Shown here: piece by piece, positions 1 through 7,892 of the stretch
Layout: every line of letters starts with the position of its first letter
How positions within the stretch are numbered: the first letter of the stretch is position 1
Assembly: GCA_003132425.1 (NCBI GenBank)
Contig: PKXS01000132.1
Span: forward strand, 44,990 to 80,120
Length of the DNA stretch: 35,131 nucleotides
Origin: Gammaproteobacteria bacterium
Lineage (GTDB): Bacteria; Pseudomonadota; Gammaproteobacteria; Steroidobacterales; Steroidobacteraceae
Direction: 5' to 3'
Translations under genes and position numbers: made by a program
The notes under the pieces: generated by a model
What the model saw: the letters and a program-made list of their open reading frames with translations, nothing else
Databases searched by the model: none
Told to the model about the DNA's origin: nothing

Positions 1-1
1 G

Positions 2-376
2 CTGCCCACCGCCGCCGTGCTGCTGCTGGTCGCCGTCAGTGCTGCCAATCCTTACTGGGCCGTCGCCGTGTTGGCCGCCTGCTTCGCGTGCGTGGAGCTG
101 ACGGAGGGTGCATTTTGGGGCGCTGCGATGACGATCGGGCGCGGCGACACCATGGCCATTAGCGGCTTCATGAACACGGGCGGCAACTTAGGCGGCATCA
201 TCGGCATTCCAATCGTCGCCTACCTGTCCGGCCAGCATATGTGGCGCGCGGCGTTTATCGTCGGCGCGGGCTTTGCCGTCGCGAGTGCCGCCGCATGGCT
301 GGGAATCGAGACCAGCCAGCCGGTCGAGGCTACGCAGCGCGACGGCATCGAAGCACGCGGCGTGAGTGCGGGTTAG
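2..376 (+). CDS. MFS transporter, C-terminal part (5' end outside window)
   Basis: The reading frame is open from the first bases of the window to the TAG at 374-376, so only the last ~125 residues of a longer protein are present. The fragment is strongly hydrophobic, with about three membrane-spanning segments. It carries the glycine-rich stretch around SGFMNTGGNLGGIIG and then a WRAAFIVGA segment, both typical of the second half of major facilitator transporters of the anion:cation symporter/hexuronate type. It ends in a short polar cytoplasmic tail. The substrate cannot be told from this part. The following SDR relic begins about 10 nt downstream, so the two were probably cotranscribed. 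Family assignment is fairly sure, subfamily is not. Confidence 0.75.
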   Translation: MPTAAVLLLVAVSAANPYWAVAVLAACFACVELTEGAFWGAAMTIGRGDTMAISGFMNTGGNLGGIIGIPIVAYLSGQHMWRAAFIVGAGFAVASAAAWLGIETSQPVEATQRDGIEARGVSAG

Positions 377-386
377 GGGCCGCAAT

Positions 387-725
387 TTGAACACTGCCCT
401 CATCACCGGAGCCGCGCAGGGCGTTGGCTTGGAAACGGCAGCACTGCTCGCAGGGCGCGGCGTACGCGTAAATGCGGTTTGCCCGGGCTGGATCAAGACC
501 GACATGGATGTCGCGGACCAGGCCCGCGGAGCCTATACCGACGCCGACATCGTCGACCGCGTGCCCATGGCACGTTTTGCCCGCGTTCAGGACGTCGCCG
601 AGGCGATTGCTTTTCTGGCCGATGACGAACGAAGCGGATTCATCAACGGCATCAGCTTACCGGTCGACGGCGGCTGGATTGCCGATGCGAGCTGGAATAG
701 CCTGCGAACGCGCGCTAGAGATTAA
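387..725 (+). pseudogene. Short-chain dehydrogenase/reductase with internal in-frame deletion
   Basis: The frame encodes the start of a classical SDR, with the NAD(P)-binding glycine motif TGAAQGVG, followed within about 20 residues by the C-terminal SDR segment NAVCPGWIKTDM and the usual end (AEAIAFLADD, GISLPVDGGW). In intact ~250-residue SDRs these segments lie about 150-170 residues apart. The NNAG motif, the catalytic Ser and the YxxxK dyad are all missing, so the product (~112 aa) cannot be a normal dehydrogenase. The join lies at GVRV, a string that is plausible at both ends of the lost piece, which suggests deletion between short direct repeats. The frame is intact on both sides. The likely start is TTG at 387, behind an AGGGGC Shine-Dalgarno at 375-380. 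An assembly artefact is possible. Confidence 0.8.
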
Positions 726-838
726 AGCCACGGCGCGCGAGGTACCATCATCCGCGCCCTGGGCGGCGGCGGTTACGGCTATGATGTGAGGCTCGATTAG
801 GGCGAGTGATTTATTCCAGAATTAACAGGCAATATACA

Positions 839-868
839 TTGTAACTTAATGATATTTAATATTATATA
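839..868 (+). promoter_or_regulatory. Putative sigma70 promoter in an AT-rich intergenic region
   Basis: The gap 726-927 contains a very AT-rich core: 821-880 is about 20% GC. Within it TTGTAA (839-844) and TATATA (863-868) are separated by 18 nt, a reasonable sigma70 arrangement reading toward the enoyl-CoA hydratase homologue. Nothing else recognisable is seen in the gap. The call rests on motif match only. Confidence 0.4.
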
Positions 869-927
869 TAGTAGATCTTGACTGCCATTGGCACGATGGC
901 GCCGTGATGCGCCGCGTGGAGTCCGCG

Positions 928-1740
928 ATGAACACACCGAGCGCTACCGCCGATAGTGAGCCCCTGGTTTTACAGCAGCGCAGAGGCGGCGTTGCATTCC
1001 TGACCCTGAATCGTCCGGCGCAGTTCAACGCGCTGTCCGAGCAGATGTTGGCGGCCGTGCATGGCGCGCTTGAAGCTCTGGCCACGGATGCGTCGGTGCG
1101 CGTCGTGGTACTCGCCGGCGCCGGCAAGGCGTTTTGCGCGGGTCATGATCTGAAGCAGATGAAAGCCAATCCGAGCCTGGGGTACTACCGGCGGCTGTTC
1201 GATGACTGTAGCCGGTTGATGATGCGGATCCAGACGCTGCCGCAACCGGTGATCGCGCGCGTGCATGGCATGGCGACCGCCGCCGGCTGCCAGCTGGTGG
1301 CCATGTGCGATCTCGCGATCGCCAGTAACGATGCGCGCTTTGCGGTTTCCGGCATTAACGTCGGCCTATTCTGCGCCACGCCGTCGGTTGCGCTCACACG
1401 CAATGTGGGGCGCAAGGCTGCGTTCGAAATGCTGGTGACGGGGGAATTTATCGACGCTGCCGCCGCGGTGCAGCGCGGCCTTGTCAACCGTTGCGTGGCG
1501 GCCGATTGCCTCGACGAGGAGATCGAAAAGCTGGCGGCTGCGATCGTGGCCAAGCCGCCATCTGCGATCGCGGCCGGCAAGAGCCTGTTCTATCGCCAGC
1601 TCGAGCTGGGGGTCGCGGCTGCTTACGAGCTCGCAGGCCAGGCGATGGCGTGCAATATGATCGACGCCGCCGCGCAGGAGGGGGTCTCGGCATTCATCGA
1701 GAAGCGCAAGCCGAACTGGAACCTTGACCGCTCCACGTAA
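928..1740 (+). CDS. Enoyl-CoA hydratase/isomerase family protein, ECHDC3-like
   Basis: A 270-residue crotonase-fold protein. ATG 928 is preferred because GGAG at 918-921 sits 6 nt upstream; GTG 904 and ATG 907 are in-frame alternatives. The first oxyanion-hole segment GKAFCAGHDLKQM and the second around AAGCQLVAMCDLAIA are clear, followed by GINVGLFCATP, which resembles the ECHDC3 subgroup. Both residues that act as acid/base in classical hydratase (Glu144 and Glu164 of rat crotonase) are replaced: the equivalent positions are Gln122 and Gly142, 20 residues apart as in the reference. Simple hydration of enoyl-CoA is therefore doubtful, and a hydrolase, isomerase or editing role is possible. 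It lies 77 bp upstream of icmF, within an acyl-CoA gene group. Fold is sure, reaction unknown. Confidence 0.85.
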   Translation: MNTPSATADSEPLVLQQRRGGVAFLTLNRPAQFNALSEQMLAAVHGALEALATDASVRVVVLAGAGKAFCAGHDLKQMKANPSLGYYRRLFDDCSRLMMRIQTLPQPVIARVHGMATAAGCQLVAMCDLAIASNDARFAVSGINVGLFCATPSVALTRNVGRKAAFEMLVTGEFIDAAAAVQRGLVNRCVAADCLDEEIEKLAAAIVAKPPSAIAAGKSLFYRQLELGVAAAYELAGQAMACNMIDAAAQEGVSAFIEKRKPNWNLDRST

Positions 1741-1780
1741 TGATGCAAATTCGCTCATTGCCGGCGATGGATTTGGCCAT

Positions 1781-1808
1781 TTGTTTCGCCGCCCGGGTTG
1801 CCTAAAAT
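1781..1808 (+). promoter_or_regulatory. Putative icmF promoter, start codon very close
   Basis: TTGTTT (1781-1786) and TAAAAT (1803-1808) are 16 nt apart in the 77-bp gap before icmF. The ATG at 1818 lies only 9 nt after the -10 box, and there is no Shine-Dalgarno in between. Transcription from this site would give a leader of only about 0-3 nt. Confidence 0.45.
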
Positions 1809-1817
1809 ACCGCCGCT

Positions 1818-4800
1818 ATGAGCGCCGTTTCCATCGCCGCCAAGTCAGTCTATCAGGCCAAGAACAAGGTCCGGTTCGTGACCGGCACGTCGCTGTTCGA
1901 CGGTCATGACGCCTCCGTCAATATCATGCGCCGCGTGCTGCAGGCCTCGGGAGCCGAGGTCATTCATCTAGGCCACAACCGTTCGGTGCAGGAGATCGTC
2001 AATGCCGCCCTTCAGGAGGACGTGCAGGGCGTGGCGATCACCTCCTATCAGGGCGGTCATGTCGAATTTTTCAAGTACATGATGGACCTGTTGCGCCAGA
2101 GCGGAGGCGACAACATCAAGGTGTTCGGCGGCGGCGGCGGGGTCATCGTGCCGGCGGAGATTCGCGAGCTGATGACCTACGGCGTGACGCGCCTGTATTC
2201 CCCGGAAGACGGCGCCAAGTTGGGCCTTCAAGGCATGATCGATGATGTCATCCGCACCAGCGACTACGATCTATCGGCGCTGGCGCCCGCTGAGGCCGGC
2301 GCTCTGGATGCGTTGCGCACGGGCAATCGCCGGCAGCTGGCACGCGTGATCACAGCGGTGGAAAACCGGGCTTATCCGGCGCGCACCCGTCAAGCCTTGC
2401 TGCAGGCAGCCTCCGGCATCAGGACCCCGATACTGGGAATCACCGGCACCGGCGGCGCCGGCAAGTCCTCGCTTACCGATGAACTCATCCTGCGGCTGCG
2501 CCTCGACCAGGACGATCGGGTGCGCGTGGCCGTCATCTCGATCGACCCATCGCGCAAGCGCACCGGAGGCGCTCTGCTGGGCGATCGCATTCGCATGAAT
2601 GCGATTGAATCCGACAATATCTTCATGCGCTCGCTGGCCACCCGCGATACCGGCACGGAAATCTCCGCCGCGCTGCCGGAGGTGCTGGCCTGCTGCAAGA
2701 TCAGCGGCTTCGACCTGATCGTGGTAGAGACCTCCGGCATCGGCCAGGGCGAATCGGCCATCGTTCCGCTGGTCGACACCTCGCTCTACGTCATGACTCC
2801 CGAATTCGGCGCGGCCTCGCAGTTGGAGAAAATCGACATGCTCGATTTTGCCGACTTCGTGGCCATCAACAAGTATGACCGCAAGGGATCCGAGGACGCG
2901 CTGCGCGACGTGCGCAAGCAATATCAGCGCAACCATGCATGGTTTTCGCAAGCCACGGACAGCATGCCCGTCTACGGAACCATGGCCTCGCGCTTCAACG
3001 ACGACGGCGTCACCGCGCTGTACCAGTCCCTGCAGCCGCGCCTGAAGGAGAAGGGATTGAAGCTGGGAGCCGGCAAGTTGCCGCATGTCGCGGTGAAAGC
3101 TTCTTCGCGCGGCCGCGCCATCGTGCCGCCCGAGCGAGCACGCTACCTGGCGGAGATTTCCGAGGCGCTGCGTGAGTTTCACCGATTCATCGGACGCCAG
3201 TCGCGGATAGCGCGCGAACGCCAGTCGCTGCTCACGTCCAAGGCCCTGTTTGCAACTTCCGGTTTGGCCGTAGCGGGCTTCGATGAGCTGATTGGAGCCA
3301 AGAATTCTGAACTCGATCCCGCGGCAGCCAAGCTGCTGGAGCAATGGCCGAAGACCCAGGAACTGTACGCGCAGCCGGAGTACGTGGTGAGGATCCGCGA
3401 CAAGGAGATTCGCACCAAGCTTAGCCATGACTCGCTCTCGGGCACCAAGATCCGCAAAGTGTCGCTGCCGCGCTTCGAGGACGACGGGGAGATTTTGCGA
3501 TTCCTGCTGAAGGAAAACGTCCCGGGCTCTTACCCCTACACGGCGGGCGTGTTTGCCTTCAAGCGCGAGGGAGAGGATCCGACGCGTATGTTTGCCGGCG
3601 AGGGGGATGCCTTTCGCACCAATCAGCGCTTCAAACGAGTGTCCGAGGGGTTGGCGGCGCACCGCTTGTCCACCGCCTTCGATTCGGTGACGCTTTACGG
3701 CTGGGATCCGGACCTGCGTCCGGATATCTACGGCAAAGTGGGCAATGCCGGCGTCTCGATCGCGACGCTGGATGACATGAAGGTGCTGTACTCGGGCTTT
3801 AACCTGTGCGCGCCGACGACCTCGGTGTCGATGACCATCAACGGGCCGGCGCCGATGATTCTGGCCATGTTCATGAATACCGCCATCGATCAGCAAGTGG
3901 AGAAGTTCCAGCAGCAGAACGGCCGCGATCCGACCGCCGACGAACACCAAAAGATCAAGGCGTGGACATTGTCGACGGTGCGCGGCACGGTGCAGGCGGA
4001 TATATTGAAGGAAGACCAGGGCCAGAACACCTGCATCTTTTCCACCGAGTTCGCGCTCAAAATGATGGGCGATATCCAGGAGTACTTCGTGCACCACCAG
4101 GTGCAGAATTTTTACTCGGTCTCGATCTCCGGCTACCACATCGCCGAGGCCGGCGCGAACCCCCTCTCGCAGCTCGCGTTCACGCTCGCCAACGGCTTCA
4201 CCTACGTCGAGTCGTACCTTGCGCGCGGCATGCACATCGATGACTTCGCGCCGAACCTGTCGTTCTTTTTCTCCAACGGAATGGATCCGGAATACTCGGT
4301 GATCGGCCGCGTCGCGCGGCGCATTTGGGCGGTGGCGATGAAGAGCAAATACGGCGCGAACGAGCGCAGCCAGAAGCTCAAGTACCATGTGCAGACATCC
4401 GGCAGGTCATTGCACGCGCAAGAGATGGCCTTCAACGACATCCGCACCACACTGCAGGCGCTGTGCGCCATCTACGACAATTGCAATAGCCTTCACACCA
4501 ACGCCTATAACGAGGCGATCACCACGCCCACCGAGGAAAGCGTGCGCCGCGCCATGGCGATTCAACTGATCATCAATCGCGAGTGGGGCCTGGCCAGAAA
4601 CGAGAACCCCAACCAAGGCAGCTTCATCATCGAGGAGCTCACCGACTTGGTGGAAGAAGCGGTGCTCAAGGAATTCGACGCCATCGCCGACCGCGGCGGG
4701 GTGCTCGGCGCCATGGAAACCGGCTATCAACGCGGCAAGATTCAGGAGGAGTCTCTGTTCTACGAGCGGCAGAAGCACGACGGCTCGTATCCGATCATCG

Positions 4801-5081
4801 GCGTCAACACGTTCCAAAATCCGAACGCCGAGGCCGCGCCGGAGACGATCGAGCTGGCGCGCTCCACCGACGCGGAGAAGCAGTCGCAGCTCAAACGCCT
4901 CAAGACGTTCCAGCAATGCCATTCGGAGCACGCACCGCAGCTGCTCGAGCGGCTGCGACGCACGGTCATCGAGAACGGCAATACATTTGCGGTGCTGATG
5001 GACGCGGTGCGCGGCTGTTCGCTCGGTCAGATCACGCATACCCTGTTCGATGTCGGCGGCCGCTACCGCCGCAACATGTAG
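1818..5081 (+). CDS. icmF: Fused isobutyryl-CoA mutase with G-protein chaperone (IcmF)
   Basis: A 1087-residue adenosylcobalamin enzyme that interconverts isobutyryl-CoA and n-butyryl-CoA in the cytoplasm; some homologues also act on isovaleryl/pivalyl-CoA. Domain order matches IcmF. A B12-binding domain (about 15-150) has the D28-G29-H30 lower-ligand motif and GG-rich loop. A MeaB-type GTPase follows, with Walker A GTGGAGKS at 210-217. After a linker comes the TIM-barrel mutase domain (about 540-1087), with [15 protein letters not shown] containing the conserved His. At the positions that set acyl specificity, Phe579 stands where methylmalonyl-CoA mutase has Tyr89, and Gln736 (in GQNTCIF) stands where it has Arg207. 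Both are the isobutyryl-CoA mutase state. The gene is full length for the family and is followed 21 nt later by an acyl-CoA dehydrogenase. Confidence 0.96.
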   Translation: MSAVSIAAKSVYQAKNKVRFVTGTSLFDGHDASVNIMRRVLQASGAEVIHLGHNRSVQEIVNAALQEDVQGVAITSYQGGHVEFFKYMMDLLRQSGGDNIKVFGGGGGVIVPAEIRELMTYGVTRLYSPEDGAKLGLQGMIDDVIRTSDYDLSALAPAEAGALDALRTGNRRQLARVITAVENRAYPARTRQALLQAASGIRTPILGITGTGGAGKSSLTDELILRLRLDQDDRVRVAVISIDPSRKRTGGALLGDRIRMNAIESDNIFMRSLATRDTGTEISAALPEVLACCKISGFDLIVVETSGIGQGESAIVPLVDTSLYVMTPEFGAASQLEKIDMLDFADFVAINKYDRKGSEDALRDVRKQYQRNHAWFSQATDSMPVYGTMASRFNDDGVTALYQSLQPRLKEKGLKLGAGKLPHVAVKASSRGRAIVPPERARYLAEISEALREFHRFIGRQSRIARERQSLLTSKALFATSGLAVAGFDELIGAKNSELDPAAAKLLEQWPKTQELYAQPEYVVRIRDKEIRTKLSHDSLSGTKIRKVSLPRFEDDGEILRFLLKENVPGSYPYTAGVFAFKREGEDPTRMFAGEGDAFRTNQRFKRVSEGLAAHRLSTAFDSVTLYGWDPDLRPDIYGKVGNAGVSIATLDDMKVLYSGFNLCAPTTSVSMTINGPAPMILAMFMNTAIDQQVEKFQQQNGRDPTADEHQKIKAWTLSTVRGTVQADILKEDQGQNTCIFSTEFALKMMGDIQEYFVHHQVQNFYSVSISGYHIAEAGANPLSQLAFTLANGFTYVESYLARGMHIDDFAPNLSFFFSNGMDPEYSVIGRVARRIWAVAMKSKYGANERSQKLKYHVQTSGRSLHAQEMAFNDIRTTLQALCAIYDNCNSLHTNAYNEAITTPTEESVRRAMAIQLIINREWGLARNENPNQGSFIIEELTDLVEEAVLKEFDAIADRGGVLGAMETGYQRGKIQEESLFYERQKHDGSYPIIGVNTFQNPNAEAAPETIELARSTDAEKQSQLKRLKTFQQCHSEHAPQLLERLRRTVIENGNTFAVLMDAVRGCSLGQITHTLFDVGGRYRRNM

Positions 5082-5102
5082 CCGGCGCCGCAGGGGAAGA
5101 AT

Positions 5103-6896
5103 ATGCAGGAATATCAGGCGCCGTTGGCCGACATGAAGTTCGTGCTGCGCGAGTTGGTGGATCTGGAACTGCTGGCGCAGCTGCCGGGGTACGGCGAGGT
5201 AACGGCGGATGTGGCCGGCGCGGTGCTCGAGGAAGCCGCCAAGTTCGCCGGCGGGATCCTATCGCCGCTCAATCGCAGCGGTGATGTGCAGGGCGCGCGC
5301 TGGCAGGATGGGCAGGTGTTCACCGCCGCCGGCTGGAAAGAGGCCTACACGCGATTCGTTGCGGATGGTTGGAGCGCGCTGTCGTGTCCGGCCGAATTTG
5401 GCGGTCAAAATCTGCCCCGGGCGCTCTCGGCGCTGATCGAAGAGATGTGGAACGGGGCCAACATGGCGTTTGCACTGTGCCCGATGCTGACGCGAGGGGC
5501 GATCGAGGCGCTTGAGATGCGTGGCTCGGATGCGCAAAAACGCACCTACCTCCCACGGCTGGTGGCCGGTGAATGGACCGGCACCATGAATCTCACGGAG
5601 CCGCAGGCGGGGTCCGACCTGTCGGCCGTGCGCACGCGAGCCGTGCCCGCCGGCGATGGCCGCTACCGTATATCGGGTCAGAAGATCTTCATCACCTATG
5701 GCGAACATGATTTGACCGGCAACATCGTGCATATGGTGTTGGGGCGCACGGCCGGTGCGCCGGAAGGCGTCAAGGGCATTTCATTATTCGTGGTGCCGAA
5801 GTTTCTGGTCAACACCGATGGTTCCCTCGGGGCGCGTAACGATGTTCATTGCGTATCCATCGAAAATAAGCTCGGAATCCACGGCAGCCCCACTTGCGTG
5901 CTGGCCTTCGGAGAAAACGGCGGCGCGCTGGGCGAGCTCCTCGGCGAGGAGAATCGCGGGCTGGAATACATGTTCATCATGATGAACGCCGCCCGGTATT
6001 CGGTGGGTATCGAAGGAGTGGGCATTTCGCAGCGCGCGTACCAAACCGCATTGGCCTATGCGCGCGAGCGCATCCAGAGTACCGAGGCCGGCGCTCGCGG
6101 CGACGCTCGCGTCCCGATCATCCGCCATCCCGACGTGCGCCGCATGCTGTTGCTCATGAAGTCCCAGACTGAAGCGATGCGGGCGCTTGCCGGCGTGGTC
6201 GCGGTCTCGCTGGACGCTGGCCGCCTGCATCCGCGCGATGAGGAGCGGTCCTCTCATCAGGCCTTCGCCGATCTGATGATTCCGGTGATCAAAGGCTGGT
6301 GTACCGAGAACTCGGTCGACATCGCGTCTCTGGGCATTCAGGTGCATGGCGGCGTCGGATTCGTCGAAGAGACCGGTGCCGCCCAGCATTTGCGGGACGC
6401 GCGCATCACGCCGATCTATGAGGGCACCACGGGCATTCAAGCCAACGATCTGATCGGCCGCAAACTCGCACGCGACGGCGGCCGCGCGGCGCAGAAGCTG
6501 ATCGCCGGCATGCGGGCAGTGGCGGCCGATTTGGCGGCCGAGCCGAGTTTGTCCGAGGCCGCAGCGGCGTTTTCGGCCGCCATCGACGCGCTGGAGCGAG
6601 CGATTCGCTACGTGGTGCAGAACTACGGCATAGACATACGCAGCGTGTCGGTCGGCGCGGTGCCGCTGCTCAAACTATTCGGTATCGTCGCAGGCGGCTG
6701 GCAGCTGCTGCGTTCGGCGCTGATCTCGCGGCGGCGGCTTGCCGAGGGGGAGGCGAATACCGCCGATGCCGGGTTTTATGAAGCGAAGCTCGCCACGGCG
6801 CGATTCTATTCCGATCACGTGCTGTCACAGGCACCGGGGCTGGCGCACAGCATCGTCCACGGCGCCGCCGGCGCGCTGGCGGAGGGCGTGCTGTAA
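5103..6896 (+). CDS. Acyl-CoA dehydrogenase, DmdC/long FadE-like type
   Basis: A 597-residue FAD-dependent acyl-CoA dehydrogenase. The start ATG follows an AGGGGAAG ribosome site. It shows the N-terminal helical domain, the flavin/substrate motif TGTMNLTEPQAGSDLSAVRTRA, and the C-terminal segment with YEGTTGIQANDL, whose Glu440 is at the catalytic-base position. At ~600 residues with an extra C-terminal helical domain, it belongs to the larger group that includes 3-methylmercaptopropionyl-CoA dehydrogenase (DmdC), rather than the ~380-residue short/medium-chain group. The substrate cannot be told from sequence. Placed 21 nt after icmF, oxidation of butyryl-CoA made by IcmF, or of another acyl-CoA from the same pathway, is a reasonable inference. 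DMSP use is not supported by other genes here. Confidence 0.9.
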   Translation: MQEYQAPLADMKFVLRELVDLELLAQLPGYGEVTADVAGAVLEEAAKFAGGILSPLNRSGDVQGARWQDGQVFTAAGWKEAYTRFVADGWSALSCPAEFGGQNLPRALSALIEEMWNGANMAFALCPMLTRGAIEALEMRGSDAQKRTYLPRLVAGEWTGTMNLTEPQAGSDLSAVRTRAVPAGDGRYRISGQKIFITYGEHDLTGNIVHMVLGRTAGAPEGVKGISLFVVPKFLVNTDGSLGARNDVHCVSIENKLGIHGSPTCVLAFGENGGALGELLGEENRGLEYMFIMMNAARYSVGIEGVGISQRAYQTALAYARERIQSTEAGARGDARVPIIRHPDVRRMLLLMKSQTEAMRALAGVVAVSLDAGRLHPRDEERSSHQAFADLMIPVIKGWCTENSVDIASLGIQVHGGVGFVEETGAAQHLRDARITPIYEGTTGIQANDLIGRKLARDGGRAAQKLIAGMRAVAADLAAEPSLSEAAAAFSAAIDALERAIRYVVQNYGIDIRSVSVGAVPLLKLFGIVAGGWQLLRSALISRRRLAEGEANTADAGFYEAKLATARFYSDHVLSQAPGLAHSIVHGAAGALAEGVL

Positions 6897-6906
6897 TTAG
6901 CGCTAC

Positions 6907-7707
6907 ATGGACAGCCGATATCCGCGCCGCATCATTTGTCTGACCGAAGAGCCCACTGAGGTTCTCTACGCCCTTGGGATGGAAGAGCGGATTGTGGGCA
7001 TCTCCGGCTTCACCGTGCGCCCCACGCGAGCACGGCGCGAAAAACCTCGGGTCTCCGCATTCACCAGCGCTAAGGTGGATCGCATTCTTAGCCTAAATCC
7101 GGATTTCGTGATCGGCTTCTCCGATATCCAAGCCGATATTGCCCAGGCGCTGATCAAGCGCGGTATCGAAGTCTGGATCAGCAATCATCGATCGGTCGAC
7201 GGGATCCTCGGTTATGTACGGCGGCTCGGCGCATTGGTCGGCGCCGCAGCCCAGGCCGAGCGTTATGCGCTCGAGCTGGAAGCACATGTCGAACGCGTGC
7301 GGCAAGCGGCGACTCAGCTGGCGCGACGTCCGCGCGTCTACTTTGAAGAATGGGACGAACCGCTCATCACCGGCATTCGCTGGGTGAGCGAGTTGATCGG
7401 CATCGCCGGCGGCGATGATGTGTTCCCGGAGCGCGCGGTGTGCGCGTTGGCCAAGGACCGGATACTAGGCGATGCGGACGAGGTCATACGCCGCGCACCG
7501 GATATCGTGCTCGGTTCCTGGTGCGGCAAGCGCTTCCGGCCGGATCAAGTAGCATCGCGGGTCGGCTGGGACGCGGTGCCCGCGGTGCGCAACGGGGAAC
7601 TGCACGAGATCAAGTCCCCGATCATCCTGCAGCCGGGTCCGGCTGCGCTGACCGACGGGCTCGATGCGGTTCACCGGATATTTCGGCAATGGTCCGAGAA
7701 CCGCTGA
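6907..7707 (+). CDS. BtuF-like cobalamin/iron-chelate binding protein without signal peptide
   Basis: A 266-residue protein of the periplasmic-binding BtuF/FepB fold (COG0614 type). It opens with RRIICLTEEPTEVLYALGMEERIVG and continues with VDRILSLNPDFVIGF, both characteristic of the family. The C-terminal lobe has the usual SELIGIAGG and APDIVLGSWCGKR elements. There is no N-terminal hydrophobic signal or lipobox: the protein starts directly at the first beta strand, so it should stay in the cytoplasm unless the true start is missed. No permease or ATPase gene lies nearby. It starts 10 nt after the acyl-CoA dehydrogenase stop, in the same transcription unit as B12-dependent icmF, which suggests a role in cobalamin handling. 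Fold fairly sure, ligand inferred. Confidence 0.8.
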   Translation: MDSRYPRRIICLTEEPTEVLYALGMEERIVGISGFTVRPTRARREKPRVSAFTSAKVDRILSLNPDFVIGFSDIQADIAQALIKRGIEVWISNHRSVDGILGYVRRLGALVGAAAQAERYALELEAHVERVRQAATQLARRPRVYFEEWDEPLITGIRWVSELIGIAGGDDVFPERAVCALAKDRILGDADEVIRRAPDIVLGSWCGKRFRPDQVASRVGWDAVPAVRNGELHEIKSPIILQPGPAALTDGLDAVHRIFRQWSENR

Positions 7708-7892
7708 TCGACGCCACGGTGCCCTCGCCCTGCGTCGGCACATGTCAACTGGATGCGAAGGAGCTGTGCGTCGGCTGCCGCCGCACGATCGGCGAAATTA
7801 TCGAATGGCCGCGCGCGAGCGCGGCGCGGCGATTGGAAATTCTGAGCCAACTGCCGCTGCGGACGGCTAACGCAATCCTCATTTCAAGCTGA
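7689..7892 (+). CDS. DUF1289 family small cysteine-rich protein
   Basis: A 67-residue protein starting at ATG 7689, inside the last 19 nt of the preceding gene in another frame. It contains the four-cysteine pattern [21 protein letters not shown] followed by IGEIIEWP, the hallmark of DUF1289 proteins (YdhL-like). The cysteines may bind a metal or Fe-S cluster, but no function is established. A weakly supported upstream start would make a much longer ORF overlapping the BtuF-like gene, which I reject because the conserved domain begins after 7689. Its last 14 nt overlap the 3' end of mmsA on the opposite strand. Confidence 0.8.
   Translation: MVREPLIDATVPSPCVGTCQLDAKELCVGCRRTIGEIIEWPRASAARRLEILSQLPLRTANAILISS

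Noticed and set aside
2271-4388. 705-codon open frame on the minus strand
   Set aside because: It lies entirely opposite icmF, has an Arg/His/Ala/Val-rich composition with no recognisable domain, and results from GC-rich codon structure of the real gene.
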